Below are positions 17,573 through 26,564 of a stretch of DNA of 64,000 nucleotides, one piece after another. The notes below the pieces were generated by a model, which searched no databases, was not told the DNA's origin, and saw nothing but the letters and a program-made list of their open reading frames with translations. The stretch comes from Pseudoalteromonas gelatinilytica (GTDB lineage: Bacteria; Pseudomonadota; Gammaproteobacteria; Enterobacterales; Alteromonadaceae), in the NCBI RefSeq assembly GCF_001641615.1, contig NZ_LRRU01000020.1, positions 823,299-887,298 of the forward strand, given 5' to 3'. Each line of letters starts with the position of its first letter. Within the stretch, counting starts at the first letter, position 1. Position numbers and translations under genes: made by a program.

Positions 17573-18160
17573 TTATGACTGCGCTAATTTGAATTCTAGG
17601 CTACGTTTAACCATCGGCCACTCACCATCAATAATTGAAAACACCACAGTATCGCGGACGCATCCATCGGCCATGATTTGATGATTACGAAGAACCCCAT
17701 CTTGTTTCGCCCCTAAGCGAGCAATGGCATTGCGCGAAGCTTGATTATGCCAATGGGTACGAAACTCAACAGCAATCACATTAAGTGTTTCAAATGCATA
17801 ACTCAGTAGCAGTTTTTTACATTCAGTATTAACCCCAGTTCGCTGAAAGCGCTTGGCATACCAGGTGTAACCAATTTCTAAACGGCGGTTTTTACTGTCG
17901 ATATTACAAAAGCGAGTTGAGCCTATCACCTCATCGGTGTGTTTATCGATAACAGCAAATGGTAATGCGCGACCAAGTGACTGTTGTTCAAACGCCATGT
18001 TTAAATAATCGTCAACACGTGCTTCATTGGGCACCGAGGTAAACCACAATTCCCAAAGCTTTCCATCCGTAGCGGCGTTTACTAAAGCATCGCGATGCTC
18101 AAGCGTTAACGGCACTAATTTAACAAATTGACCTTCCAAGGTGATGGGACTTAAATCCAT
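17573..18160 (-). CDS. GNAT family N-acetyltransferase (RimJ/RimL-like)
   Basis: 195 residues covering one Acetyltransf_3-type GNAT domain. Recognisable are the N-terminal LVPLTLEHRDAL, the central RRLEIGYTWYAKRFQRTGVNTECKKLLLSYAFE acetyl-CoA-binding region (~residues 90-120) and the HNQASRNAIARLGAKQDGVLRNH segment typical of RimJ/RimL relatives. It probably acetylates a protein N-terminus or small molecule; the target is unknown. It precedes the secreted hydrolase gene in the same direction. The ATG has an AAGGAAAG ribosome binding site. Confidence 0.85.
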   Translation of the reverse strand: MDLSPITLEGQFVKLVPLTLEHRDALVNAATDGKLWELWFTSVPNEARVDDYLNMAFEQQSLGRALPFAVIDKHTDEVIGSTRFCNIDSKNRRLEIGYTWYAKRFQRTGVNTECKKLLLSYAFETLNVIAVEFRTHWHNQASRNAIARLGAKQDGVLRNHQIMADGCVRDTVVFSIIDGEWPMVKRSLEFKLAQS

Positions 18161-18191
18161 AACTTTCCTTAACCTTAATTAGCAAAAATAT

Positions 18192-18782
18192 TTAATCCAC
18201 CAGCTCTATATCGAGCCCTGCGAGCAAGTCCAAAGCGGCATAACGTTCAAATTTGGCTTTACTGATATTGTTAGCAGTTATATCAATGGCAAAGTGACTA
18301 GCACCTATAAAATTAGCTTTACTGAGATTAGTTTGTTGAAACAAGCTGTCACGAAAATCCGTATCAGTAAAATCAGCAGATGTTAAATCTGCATGTCTAA
18401 AATCAACATCTTTGGCAAAGCAGCTGCGCATTTTTAAAGCCTTTAAACTAAGCTCAAAAAAGCTGCTGTGGCTAAGTTCACAGCCAACAAAACTCACTGG
18501 GGCACGGCTGGCGAGTAGCGGCCAATCAACATCAGTAAAGCGTACACTGGTTAATTTACACTCTTTAAAGCTCACTTCTTCAAGTGAGGTGTATCTAAGA
18601 CCAAGGGCAGCTAAATTACAGTTTTTAAACTCACATTCTATAAACCGGCAGTTTTCAAACTGGCTATTGCTAAAGTCACAGTCGACAAATTCACATTGCT
18701 CAAATTCGCAATGTGAAAATGTTTGCCCTGCTAGGTTTACTTCAAAAGTGTGTTCAAAATAGAGGGAATGGCTTGCGATCAC
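18192..18782 (-). CDS. Pentapeptide-repeat protein (Qnr/McbG-like architecture)
   Basis: 196 residues made largely of A(D/N)LXX-type pentapeptides, e.g. CEFVDCDFSNSQFENCRF and ADLTSADFTDTDFRDSLF. These predict a right-handed quadrilateral beta-helix. The C-terminus (AALDLLAGLDIELVD) resembles the capping and dimer tail of Qnr and McbG-like proteins that mimic DNA and can protect gyrase. A ~20-residue interruption (WPLLASRAPVSFVG, ~residues 85-100) breaks the helix as loops do in Qnr. Gyrase protection is only a hypothesis. Its start overlaps the stop of the upstream small membrane protein gene by 4 bp. Confidence 0.85.
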   Translation of the reverse strand: MIASHSLYFEHTFEVNLAGQTFSHCEFEQCEFVDCDFSNSQFENCRFIECEFKNCNLAALGLRYTSLEEVSFKECKLTSVRFTDVDWPLLASRAPVSFVGCELSHSSFFELSLKALKMRSCFAKDVDFRHADLTSADFTDTDFRDSLFQQTNLSKANFIGASHFAIDITANNISKAKFERYAALDLLAGLDIELVD

Positions 18783-18985
18783 GCGGTGGTCTCAATATCT
18801 TGTTTAAATGCAAGTACTGCAATAAAAATAAGACCAAATAAGGGAACTAACGCAAGTAACCCACCAATAATGGCCATTCTGATAGGTGTGGAGGTTTTGC
18901 GCTTACCCAAGAAATAACTGATAACAGCAAACACAGGGATCAAAATAAAAATTATTTGGCCCATTAAAGTTAGATTGACATTCAT
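18779..18985 (-). CDS. Small two-helix membrane protein
   Basis: 68 residues with two hydrophobic segments (~residues 8-25 and 36-58) joined by a basic loop (LGKRKTSTPIR). No known function is recognised. The 4-bp ATGA overlap with the pentapeptide-repeat gene, and the AAGGAAAG ribosome binding site, indicate a genuine first gene of a two-gene operon. Confidence 0.7.
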   Translation of the reverse strand: MNVNLTLMGQIIFILIPVFAVISYFLGKRKTSTPIRMAIIGGLLALVPLFGLIFIAVLAFKQDIETTA

Positions 18986-19024
18986 ACTCTTTCCTTGAAG
19001 AACATACTAAAAATTCATTTAAAC

Positions 19025-19060
19025 ACAAAAAAACCCTAAGGCATACACCTTAGGGTTATT
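19025..19060 (-). terminator. aspS terminator
   Basis: A perfect 10-bp stem AACCCTAAGG / CCTTAGGGTT with a 6-base loop is followed on the minus strand by a T-run, ~35 bp past the aspS stop. Confidence 0.85.
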
Positions 19061-19094
19061 ATTCATTAAGTCTTATAATTCAAGTTATTATGAA

Positions 19095-20864
19095 TTATTC
19101 AGCGTCTTTCGCTACAACATTAATTGCAAGCTCAGTTAATGCATCTGCATTAGCTTTGCTTGGTGCATCTGTTAATAAACATGATGCTTGTGTTGTTTTA
19201 GGGAAAGCAATAACGTCACGAATGTTATCAGTACCACATAGCAACATAACTAAACGGTCAAGACCAAACGCAAGACCCGCATGCGGTGGTGTACCGTATT
19301 TAAGTGCGTCAAGTAAGAAACCAAACTTGTCTTGTTGCTCTTGTGCGTCAATGCCTAAGATTCTGAATGCAGTTTCTTGCATGTCAGCATTGTGAATACG
19401 TACCGAACCACCACCAACTTCGTAGCCGTTTAATACCATGTCGTATGCATCTGATAATGCACCAGCTGGGTTTGCTTCAAGCTCTTGAGCAGAAATACCT
19501 TTTGGTGCAGTGAATGGGTGGTGAACCGCATGCAATGTACCTTCGTCGTCTTCTTCGAACATCGGGAAGTCAACAACCCATAAAGGTTTCCAGCTATCAA
19601 GATTAGTAATGCCTAAATCAACACCAATCTTAAGACGTAGTGCACCCATCGCTTCGTTTACAACGCTACGCTTATCAGCACCAAATAAAATGATATCGCC
19701 AGATTGTGCGTTAGTACGCTCAAGTAACTGGTTGATCACCTCTTCGTTTAAGAACTTAGCGATTGGTGATTGTACACCTTCAACGCCCGCAGCACGGTCG
19801 TTAACTTTCATCCATGCTAGGCCTTTCGCGCCATAGATACCGATGAATTTAGTGTAATCGTCGATTTGTTTACGAGAAAGCTCAGCACCGCCTGGTACAG
19901 TTAATACAGCAACACGGCCTTTTTCGTCATTAGCAGGACCAGAGAATACTTTAAACTCAACGTCTTTTACTAAATCAGCAACGTCAACAAGCTGCATTGG
20001 GTTACGTAGGTCTGGTTTATCAGAACCATATAAACTCATTGCTTCGCTGTATGGCATTACTGGGAAGTCGCCTAAGTCAACGTCTAATAATGATTGCCAC
20101 ATTTCACGGATCATTTTCTCAGTCATTGCACGCACTTCATCAGAGCTCATGAATGACGTCTCTAAATCGATTTGTGTGAATTCTGGCTGACGGTCAGCAC
20201 GTAAATCTTCGTCACGGAAACATTTAACAATTTGATAGTAACGGTCAAAGCCCGACATCATTAATAATTGTTTAAATAACTGTGGTGACTGAGGTAAAGC
20301 GTAGAAGCTACCCTTGTGAACACGGCTAGGTACTAAGTAGTCACGCGCACCTTCAGGTGTTGCTTTTGTTAGTACCGGTGTTTCGATATCTAAGAAACCA
20401 TTGTCATCTAAGAAACGACGCACAAAGCTGCTCGCTTTTGCACGAAGTTTGATACGGTCGCTCATTTCAAGACGACGTAAATCAAGGTAACGGTATTTTA
20501 AGCGGCGCTCTTCAGAGTTTTGCTGATTAAAGTCAAGTGGTAATGGCTCTGAACGGTTGATGATAGTTAAGCTTGTGCCTAAAATTTCAACTTCACCTGT
20601 TGCCATGTCTTTATTTACTTGGCTATCAGGGCGTGCGCGAACAACACCTTTTAACTGCACACAAAACTCTTGACGTAGTTTATTCGCAGTATCCATTAAT
20701 CCTTCTACTTCAGGATCAAAAACAACTTGTACTAAACCTTCTCTGTCACGTAAATCGACGAAGATAAGGCCACCAAGGTCACGGCGTTTGTTGATCCAAC
20801 CACATAGTTCAACTTCTTGATCTACGTGAGATTTATTTAGCTGTCCGCAATATATAGAGCGCAT
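19095..20864 (-). CDS. aspS: Aspartate-tRNA ligase
   Basis: 589 residues from ATG 20864 (MRSIYCGQLN, AGGAAT ribosome binding site); an in-frame ATG at 20951 adds an unlikely leader. The N-terminal OB-fold anticodon domain is followed by class II motif 1, motif 2 (CFRDEDLRADRQPEFTQID) and motif 3 (GLAFGLDRLVMLLCG). The inserted bacterial GAD domain lies between, matching E. coli AspRS (590 aa). It charges tRNA-Asp; a tRNA-Asp array is at the right end of this window but not linked. No adjacent amidotransferase genes are present. Confidence 0.97.
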   Translation of the reverse strand: MRSIYCGQLNKSHVDQEVELCGWINKRRDLGGLIFVDLRDREGLVQVVFDPEVEGLMDTANKLRQEFCVQLKGVVRARPDSQVNKDMATGEVEILGTSLTIINRSEPLPLDFNQQNSEERRLKYRYLDLRRLEMSDRIKLRAKASSFVRRFLDDNGFLDIETPVLTKATPEGARDYLVPSRVHKGSFYALPQSPQLFKQLLMMSGFDRYYQIVKCFRDEDLRADRQPEFTQIDLETSFMSSDEVRAMTEKMIREMWQSLLDVDLGDFPVMPYSEAMSLYGSDKPDLRNPMQLVDVADLVKDVEFKVFSGPANDEKGRVAVLTVPGGAELSRKQIDDYTKFIGIYGAKGLAWMKVNDRAAGVEGVQSPIAKFLNEEVINQLLERTNAQSGDIILFGADKRSVVNEAMGALRLKIGVDLGITNLDSWKPLWVVDFPMFEEDDEGTLHAVHHPFTAPKGISAQELEANPAGALSDAYDMVLNGYEVGGGSVRIHNADMQETAFRILGIDAQEQQDKFGFLLDALKYGTPPHAGLAFGLDRLVMLLCGTDNIRDVIAFPKTTQASCLLTDAPSKANADALTELAINVVAKDAE

Positions 20865-21091
20865 AGTATTCCTGTCAGTTAAAGACTTATAGCCGCCTGC
20901 TCTTAAGAGTTCGCTATTTTGAGAGCAAAAGCCACTATACAAAGTAATCATTTAAGGCAGAGCATTATACCCAAACCATCGCAAAATGCGAGTGCCAGCA
21001 GTGCCTGTCGGGGGCTAAATATATACCTCGACTTCTGAGCAAACATTTCTTTTGATACACTAGCTAAAGTTTAAATTTATTGGTTGATTTA

Positions 21092-21940
21092 ATGCTGTAT
21101 TTAGGTTGTCCGCAGTGGTCTAGCACCGCATGGAAAGGAAATTTGCTCTCTAGTCACTGTAAAAGCGCCGACATGCTCAGTGAGTATGCGCAATGCTTTA
21201 ACTCAGTCGAAGGCAACACCAGTTTTTATGCTGATCCGAGTCACGAGTCATTATTACGCTGGCATGATGCGGTACCCGAAGACTTTAAATTTACTTTTAA
21301 GTTTCATCGGCGTTTTAGTCACGAATTACAGCTGACGAATATAACTAGTGAGCTTAATGCGTGGCTAAACTTATTTGAGCCAATTTTTGCTAAAACGGGG
21401 CAAATTATGTTGCAGCTACCCCGTGCCTTTGGCCCAGATGCACTGCCACTGCTTGCTAATTTTATTGCACAACTCCCCAAACAACTTAGTTACGGTATAG
21501 AAGTACGTCACCCCGGTTTCTTTCAAAAAGATGATGCAGAAATTCGTTTAAATCAGCTATTAATTGAAAATAATATAGACCGTATCAGTATGGATACCCG
21601 CGCTTTATTTGCTGTACCCGCCAATACCGATGCACTCATTGATGCGCAAAAGAAAAAGCCTTATTTACCTGTGCATGCCATTGCAACAGGAAATCAGCCA
21701 ATGTTACGCTTTGTGATTGCCAGTCTTGAACATGAATACAAGTCGTATTACCAGCCATGGCTACAAAAAGTAAAACAATGGCTTGATGAAGGAAAATCAC
21801 CCTATTTGTTTTTTCATACCGCAGATAATCGCCAGTCGCCACTTTTAGCAAGACAGTTCTGCCAAGATTTAGGTTACAATCACCCCGTGCTTGCGCCGTT
21901 TATAGGTGAACGCGAAGCAAGCCAAAGCAGTTTATTTTAG
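21092..21940 (+). CDS. DUF72 family protein (YecE-like)
   Basis: 282 residues, taking ATG 21092 (MLYLGCPQWSS); a TTG at 21080 is an alternative. The LGCPQWSSTAWKG start, the FNSVEGNTSFYADPS segment (~residues 34-48), FKFHRRFSH, QLPRAFGP and EVRHPGF mark the TIM-barrel DUF72 family. Biochemical function is unknown. It diverges from aspS, as yecE neighbours aspS in other gammaproteobacteria. The C-terminus overlaps an in-frame-shifted GTG of the next gene, but that gene's true start lies past this stop. Confidence 0.88.
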   Translation: MLYLGCPQWSSTAWKGNLLSSHCKSADMLSEYAQCFNSVEGNTSFYADPSHESLLRWHDAVPEDFKFTFKFHRRFSHELQLTNITSELNAWLNLFEPIFAKTGQIMLQLPRAFGPDALPLLANFIAQLPKQLSYGIEVRHPGFFQKDDAEIRLNQLLIENNIDRISMDTRALFAVPANTDALIDAQKKKPYLPVHAIATGNQPMLRFVIASLEHEYKSYYQPWLQKVKQWLDEGKSPYLFFHTADNRQSPLLARQFCQDLGYNHPVLAPFIGEREASQSSLF

Positions 21941-21962
21941 CGCCCGATTTATCAGAGAAAAC

Positions 21963-22457
21963 ATGAAAGATTACAGCCGTTATTTTCAAGGTTACCCGCC
22001 GCACATCATTGAGCAAGTGTTACAGCTATTTAATGGCGACAGGGCCGCAAAATACCTAAAGGGCAAATACCCTGATGCGCATAGCATTACCAGCGATAAA
22101 GCTTTATACAGTTACGCCACTGAGCTGAAAAAGCGCTACCTTAAAAATGCCCTGCCTTTTGGCCGTGCTGCATTCAAAAAACAAGGCGATATGGTCACAA
22201 ATGCCTTAGGCACCCATACTTTTCGTATGCAAGGTAAAACCCGAAAACACGATCTTGCCATTAATAGCGACCTGCTTCGCGCACCTGAACCACTTCTCAA
22301 AGCACTCGTCGTACACGAGCTGGCTCATTTTAAAGAAAAAGACCACAACAAAGCCTTCTATCAACTTTGCTGCCACATGGAGCCGCAATACCATCAACTA
22401 GAACTGGATTTAAGAATATTCAGTGTGCTGGTAGGTGAAGGGAAGAACCCGTACTAA
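21963..22457 (+). CDS. YgjP-like (M48-related) metalloprotease-domain protein
   Basis: 164 residues from ATG 21963; a GTG at 21906 inside the DUF72 gene is unlikely. The HELAH zinc motif (VVHELAHFKEKDHNKAFYQL) with the downstream KDHNKAF matches the YgjP-like domain (PF01863 type), as do INSDLLRAPEPLLKALVVHE and the basic N-terminal half. Proteolytic activity is presumed from the motif. It is probably co-transcribed with the DUF72 gene (22-bp gap). A large heptad-patterned hairpin begins at its stop codon. Confidence 0.82.
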   Translation: MKDYSRYFQGYPPHIIEQVLQLFNGDRAAKYLKGKYPDAHSITSDKALYSYATELKKRYLKNALPFGRAAFKKQGDMVTNALGTHTFRMQGKTRKHDLAINSDLLRAPEPLLKALVVHELAHFKEKDHNKAFYQLCCHMEPQYHQLELDLRIFSVLVGEGKNPY

Positions 22458-22538
22458 GCGCAAAGCTTAAAGCTGTAAGTCTTAAGCATTAAGCTCGCAC
22501 TTCTTAAACTTGAAGCTTTCAGCTTGTAACTTAGCGCT
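22457..22538. repeat. Inverted array of 7-bp repeats between convergent genes
   Basis: The left arm reads as 7-bp units (GCGCAAA, GCTTAAA, GCTGTAA, GTCTTAA, GCATTAA). The right arm is their approximate reverse complement, with AGCGC at both outer ends. The resulting ~82-bp hairpin exactly fills the gap between the YgjP-type and DUF5924 stops and may act as a bidirectional terminator. Confidence 0.7.
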
Positions 22539-23553
22539 ATATTTCTGTAACCTCAAATCTTCTTTGCCCTATCAGCTGCCCAGACTCGGTAACCACTTTA
22601 ACGACCCATTTCCCTGCAGCATTAGCAGGGAAATTCGTTTTATGGCTCCACGCTCGATAACCCTCTTTACGACCACCAGAAATATCCAAGGCTATGCGGT
22701 CAACTTCTTTTCGATTATGCACCCAAACATGGAAGATTTTTTCATTTAACCCTCGCGGTGCTTTTACCGCACTAAAACTATATAGACCTTTTTCATGTAA
22801 GCTCTGCTCAGTGAGTTCTGATATTGGCGAAAGCGGTTTACGTGCTTGTGCATCTAACTGATATGACATACTCATATCGGTTAAACGCAGTGCCGCAGGT
22901 GGCACAAAGCTACGTAATTGCCAAAGCCCTGCACTTAAAGCACAAAGCAATAACACCAATAACGGGAAACGCCACCATTTAGCATTGGGCATCAAATTGC
23001 CAAGACTAGGGACAGTTAAAATAACAGCCGTGATCAGCGCAATTTCAAAACTTTGGCTGGTCGTTAACTTTAATAAAATGGGTAAGGTAACCGACAGCAC
23101 AACAAACAAAGAAAAGCTATGAAACACACTAAACCAGACACTGTGCCTTGCAAGCTTTTTGTAATAGAGGGGGTCAACAACAGAAACGAACGCACAAAGA
23201 ATAATTAAAGCGGTGAACGCGGCCTGACCATGGTCCCAAGTAGTCACCGCCAAGAAAAATGGTAAAGCAAAAAACAAACTTTCTTGCTGCACAACTTGCA
23301 GCGCAAAGCGCATCACGTTGGGCGACACAGCCACACCAAAACGCTCCTCTACTTTATCTCTTAGCCAGTTATCTATTAACAACCACAACCAAGTGACTAA
23401 TAGCAAAATAGAGATAAGTTGCGAAAACGATTCTTTTCGCTCAACAAAGACATAGCTCGTTACACCACTACAAAAAGCCAACACCGCCATCAACCCCGGC
23501 CGCTTCTGCATCATGAAAACAAATTTAGTTATAAAGTTTTTTAAGTAATTCAT
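22537..23553 (-). CDS. DUF5924 / DUF2914 membrane protein
   Basis: 338 residues. The first ~220 hold about seven hydrophobic segments (DUF5924-like membrane part). The C-terminal ~110 residues (from ALRLTDMSMSYQLD) are a soluble, probably periplasmic DUF2914 domain, with FHVWVHNRKEVDRIALDI, GYRAWSHKTNFP and AAGKWVVKVVTESGQLIGQRRFEV typical of it. Function unknown. It stands alone, flanked by heptad-repeat regions on both sides. Confidence 0.82.
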   Translation of the reverse strand: MNYLKNFITKFVFMMQKRPGLMAVLAFCSGVTSYVFVERKESFSQLISILLLVTWLWLLIDNWLRDKVEERFGVAVSPNVMRFALQVVQQESLFFALPFFLAVTTWDHGQAAFTALIILCAFVSVVDPLYYKKLARHSVWFSVFHSFSLFVVLSVTLPILLKLTTSQSFEIALITAVILTVPSLGNLMPNAKWWRFPLLVLLLCALSAGLWQLRSFVPPAALRLTDMSMSYQLDAQARKPLSPISELTEQSLHEKGLYSFSAVKAPRGLNEKIFHVWVHNRKEVDRIALDISGGRKEGYRAWSHKTNFPANAAGKWVVKVVTESGQLIGQRRFEVTEI

Positions 23554-23621
23554 GCAATCATCAAATCCATTTAAGGCTTTATGAGTAAAGCATAAATTGG
23601 ATGAATGTAAGCTTTAAACGA

Positions 23622-23649
23622 GCTTTAAGTTCAAAGCTATAAGCTGTGG
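23622..23649. repeat. Short array of 7-bp repeats
   Basis: Units GCTTTAA, GTTCAAA, GCTATAA and GCTGTGG lie in register, with another GCTTTAA at 23611. This is the same style as the array at 22457, and it lies in the gap between the DUF5924 start and the GGDEF gene stop. Confidence 0.55.
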
Positions 23650-23659
23650 ACTAGACCAT

Positions 23660-25546
23660 TTAAACCTCGAAGCAAGCTGATTCACTTCTAGCACGGCCAT
23701 TTTCTTTTGCCTTGTATAAAAGCACATCGCATTGAGCTAACACTTGTTTCAACTCAAAGTCACCACTTACCTCAATGATTCCTGCTGAGAAGCTAGTAGA
23801 AAAGTTAGAAGTTGTTGTATGCCAATTTATATAGTTTTGAAATGACTCACGTATGTTATCTATCAAAATTTGCGCTTTTTCTTTATCTATTGAGTCTAAA
23901 ACAAGTAAAAACTCCTCACCGCCAAAACGACTTAATTTATCTGTCTTACGAATACGAGTTTGTACAAAATGACTAAAAGATGTAAGCACTTCATCGCCAG
24001 TTAAATGCCCGTAGTTGTCGTTAATTTGTTTAAAGTGATCTAAGTCTAATAAGCAGATGCATTTTAACGAGTTTCGAGGCTTTCTTTTTTCTAACCAAGT
24101 ATACATAGCTCTCCGATTCATAACTCCAGTCAGAGAATCTGTTTCAGCGATCTTTTTAATAGAAAGCTGTCGCCAAATTAACCATGAAATTAAGAAGATT
24201 AACATTGTGATTATGAGAGCCATTACAAGAAATCGCAGGTTTTGTGTTTCAATTTTAAGTGCTTGTTTTTCAGTTTCTGCTTTATATCCCTTGAGGGCCA
24301 GTATTTCTATGTCTCTTTGTAAGTAATTCCCCACGTTATTCAAAGAGTTATTAAAAGCAGAAAGCATAAAATCTTTTTCAAACTCAAATTTATCCATCAT
24401 AGCTTTGTTCGCCAGTTCAGGTTTACCCAGAAATTCAAAAACCAGCTTTTGTAATTCGTTGAGATCTCTTAAATCAGACTGACTAAAAATAGAACGGTTA
24501 GATTGAATAAACTCCTTAAGAATATCAACAGACTTCTCAGCTTCTGGAAGCTTTCCATTGATGGAATCGAGTAAAATTTTAACTACTAAGCTGCGTGCTT
24601 TTACAGCATAATTATCTGAATTCAGATCCGTTTCAGCATTTAGAAGTAAGGATTGAGCAGTTTTAAGGTCTCCCTCTTGTTGTCTTTTAATTAAAACAGC
24701 ACTTTTGGCAATTACTGCGTAAAGTTGAGATGACTGTTCTAAACGTTCTTTTTGTACTTTCTGTAAGTAGAAATCTGCGATATTTAAAGCTTTGCTGAAT
24801 TGCTTTGCGTGAGCTAACACAAATGTCATTTCATAGTATGGGGTCGAATAGTCTAACACTTCAAAATATTTATTAGATAAAGCGTAAAGCTGCAATACAT
24901 AATCTAAGGCGGTTTCGTAAGCCCCCATAGTATAAAAACTTGAAATAATTCTTTGTAGGGCAAACTCTTTCGAATATAAATACCCAGCCAGGGAATTTTC
25001 GTAGGTTGGTAAACTATCAATAGCATATAAATACTCAATCAAAGCAGACAGATGATCTTCTTTATATAATGAATAGTATTGTGCTAGATCAGCTGCAACT
25101 TGAGCTATTGCTTGCTTGTTGTCTAAAGCGATTAATTCAGCTTTTAAGTCTTTCAAAGCATCTACTATCGATAAATCATCAGAGTTATGTAGTTGTACAA
25201 AAGTTGCCTTTTGAGCACCATACATTACTGCATCAATCTTTTTTAACTCTTGCCAATCTTGGTCGGTTAAATGTACGGCGACTTTAATGCCTAACTTATC
25301 AGCAAGCGCTCTACGGTGATTGAACACCATAAAATAAAATACTTTTGCTTGGATAGAGTCTATGTTTGCAATTTTCAAATTCTTAGCAGACTTTAAAAAA
25401 CCTTCTTCATCTAGCTGGTTAATCGAATACTGCATTGTTAATTCTATAAAATTGTTAAACCTATTATGCTCTGAGCTCGCAATTGTAATTGAACTAAAAA
25501 CCAAGAAATAAATTAAAATGCCATTTTTTATAAGTTTAAGTACCAT
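23660..25546 (-). CDS. Membrane diguanylate cyclase with periplasmic helical (TPR-like) sensor
   Basis: 628 residues. A signal peptide (cleavage near residue 24) is followed by a ~400-residue alpha-helical TPR-like periplasmic region, a membrane segment at ~435-455 (LVMALIITMLIFLISWLIW) and a cytoplasmic GGDEF domain. The active-site loop is GGEEF at 542-546. An inhibitory I-site RxxD (RKTD, 533-536) stands five residues before it, so product inhibition is expected. The Mg-binding DLDHFKQIND is intact. It makes c-di-GMP in response to an unknown periplasmic signal. Base composition is slightly more AT-rich than its neighbours'. Confidence 0.9.
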   Translation of the reverse strand: MVLKLIKNGILIYFLVFSSITIASSEHNRFNNFIELTMQYSINQLDEEGFLKSAKNLKIANIDSIQAKVFYFMVFNHRRALADKLGIKVAVHLTDQDWQELKKIDAVMYGAQKATFVQLHNSDDLSIVDALKDLKAELIALDNKQAIAQVAADLAQYYSLYKEDHLSALIEYLYAIDSLPTYENSLAGYLYSKEFALQRIISSFYTMGAYETALDYVLQLYALSNKYFEVLDYSTPYYEMTFVLAHAKQFSKALNIADFYLQKVQKERLEQSSQLYAVIAKSAVLIKRQQEGDLKTAQSLLLNAETDLNSDNYAVKARSLVVKILLDSINGKLPEAEKSVDILKEFIQSNRSIFSQSDLRDLNELQKLVFEFLGKPELANKAMMDKFEFEKDFMLSAFNNSLNNVGNYLQRDIEILALKGYKAETEKQALKIETQNLRFLVMALIITMLIFLISWLIWRQLSIKKIAETDSLTGVMNRRAMYTWLEKRKPRNSLKCICLLDLDHFKQINDNYGHLTGDEVLTSFSHFVQTRIRKTDKLSRFGGEEFLLVLDSIDKEKAQILIDNIRESFQNYINWHTTTSNFSTSFSAGIIEVSGDFELKQVLAQCDVLLYKAKENGRARSESACFEV

Positions 25547-25687
25547 TCCTTTGCCTAACTCCAGTAAAGCAAGTTAATAAAATTTAACTATTTGATGCTA
25601 TCACCAGAAATGTAACAATGCACTAAAACATTGAAGTACAATAAAAATAATACTGTTAAATGAGAATTCATCTTTGCAAAATGTCAT

Positions 25688-25715
25688 TAAAAAAGCGCGG
25701 ACTAAACCGCGCTTA
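25688..25715 (-). terminator. DUF3334 gene terminator
   Basis: An 8-bp stem AAGCGCGG / CCGCGCTT with a 6-base loop is followed by six T residues on the minus strand, ~50 bp past the DUF3334 stop. Confidence 0.8.
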
Positions 25716-25722
25716 TATTTTA

Positions 25723-25757
25723 TCTGATGGCTGAAAGCTGATAGCTGACAGCTCAAG
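25723..25757. repeat. Tandem 7-bp repeats (GCTGANA type)
   Basis: Five in-register heptamers: TCTGATG, GCTGAAA, GCTGATA, GCTGACA, GCTCAAG. They lie between the terminator and the DUF3334 stop codon. Confidence 0.7.
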
Positions 25758-25765
25758 TCGTTGGG

Positions 25766-26446
25766 TTACAAACCAAGTTCTGCCATAAAATCATCATCTG
25801 CATCGTCTGCTTGTGATGATGCTTTTTGCTTTTCAGCTTTTTGTTTGGCTTCGTTTTCGATGATGTCATCTGGGTCAACGGCTTCTGAAATATCAAAATC
25901 ATGTAGTTTGATAAATTCAGTTTTATCCATCGCAAGCTCTAGATAGAAGATATTTTGCTTCGCAGTAGTGAATGTCACACGGCGTGCTTGTGGTCTATCC
26001 ATGGTGGTATCAACAGAAATTTGTACCTGTTTGTTAATCGCCATCATCTTAGGTTGGTTTTGCGTAATAGAAGTATGCAGTTGGTCGCGTACTTTTGACG
26101 TAAAGTCACCAACGATTTGGTTCATCAGCTCGCCCAGTACGTTTGCCACATCATCTGATAAATGGCTTTGTGCAATTTCGTCTTCTGGCATACCCATGTT
26201 ACGCATATAGTCATGATAAATTTCCATGGCTGCTTGCGCTGTGAAGTTTGTTACCACAAGACCGGTAAAGCCACCATCGAACAATACAAAACAGCCAATG
26301 TCTGGACGCATACAGGTGCGGGTGATTTTTTGAACCATGGCAGAATAACTAATACCGTTACCGCTTGCTGAAGACAGAACTCCAGTCACTGAATGACACA
26401 GAGTTGATAAGATATCTTCTGTACTGATCACTTTGCTTTTTGTCAT
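25766..26446 (-). CDS. DUF3334 protein, possible CheX/CheC-like phosphatase
   Basis: 226 residues from ATG 26446 (MTKSKVIS); the frame is open further upstream but overlaps the divergent promoter region. The family is DUF3334. In the middle, ANVLGELMNQIVGDFTSKV resembles the CheC/CheX/FliY motif [DS]xxxExxN (here NVLGELMN), and the alternating domain layout fits a CheX-like fold; this is my inference. The C-terminal ~35 residues are acidic and low-complexity, ending FMAELGL, a possible docking tail. No chemotaxis genes are nearby. It diverges from cmoA. Confidence 0.72.
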   Translation of the reverse strand: MTKSKVISTEDILSTLCHSVTGVLSSASGNGISYSAMVQKITRTCMRPDIGCFVLFDGGFTGLVVTNFTAQAAMEIYHDYMRNMGMPEDEIAQSHLSDDVANVLGELMNQIVGDFTSKVRDQLHTSITQNQPKMMAINKQVQISVDTTMDRPQARRVTFTTAKQNIFYLELAMDKTEFIKLHDFDISEAVDPDDIIENEAKQKAEKQKASSQADDADDDFMAELGL

Positions 26447-26564
26447 TAAACTTCTCTTTTTTGTACTTGTTATTGATAATTCTAGCCAAGCTACTGAATT
26501 TATCACTGACTATCCAGTTAAAAATGCTAAAATAGCGGTATTATTTTTTAAAGAGACTGTTCAC

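Noticed and set aside
18412..18762. 116-codon plus-strand open frame
   Set aside because: Antisense to the pentapeptide-repeat gene; the low stop density comes from the repeats.
26433..26564. N-terminal extension of cmoA from an ATG at 26433
   Set aside because: The extension overlaps the divergent DUF3334 start and is not CmoA-like; GTG 26565 gives the standard length.
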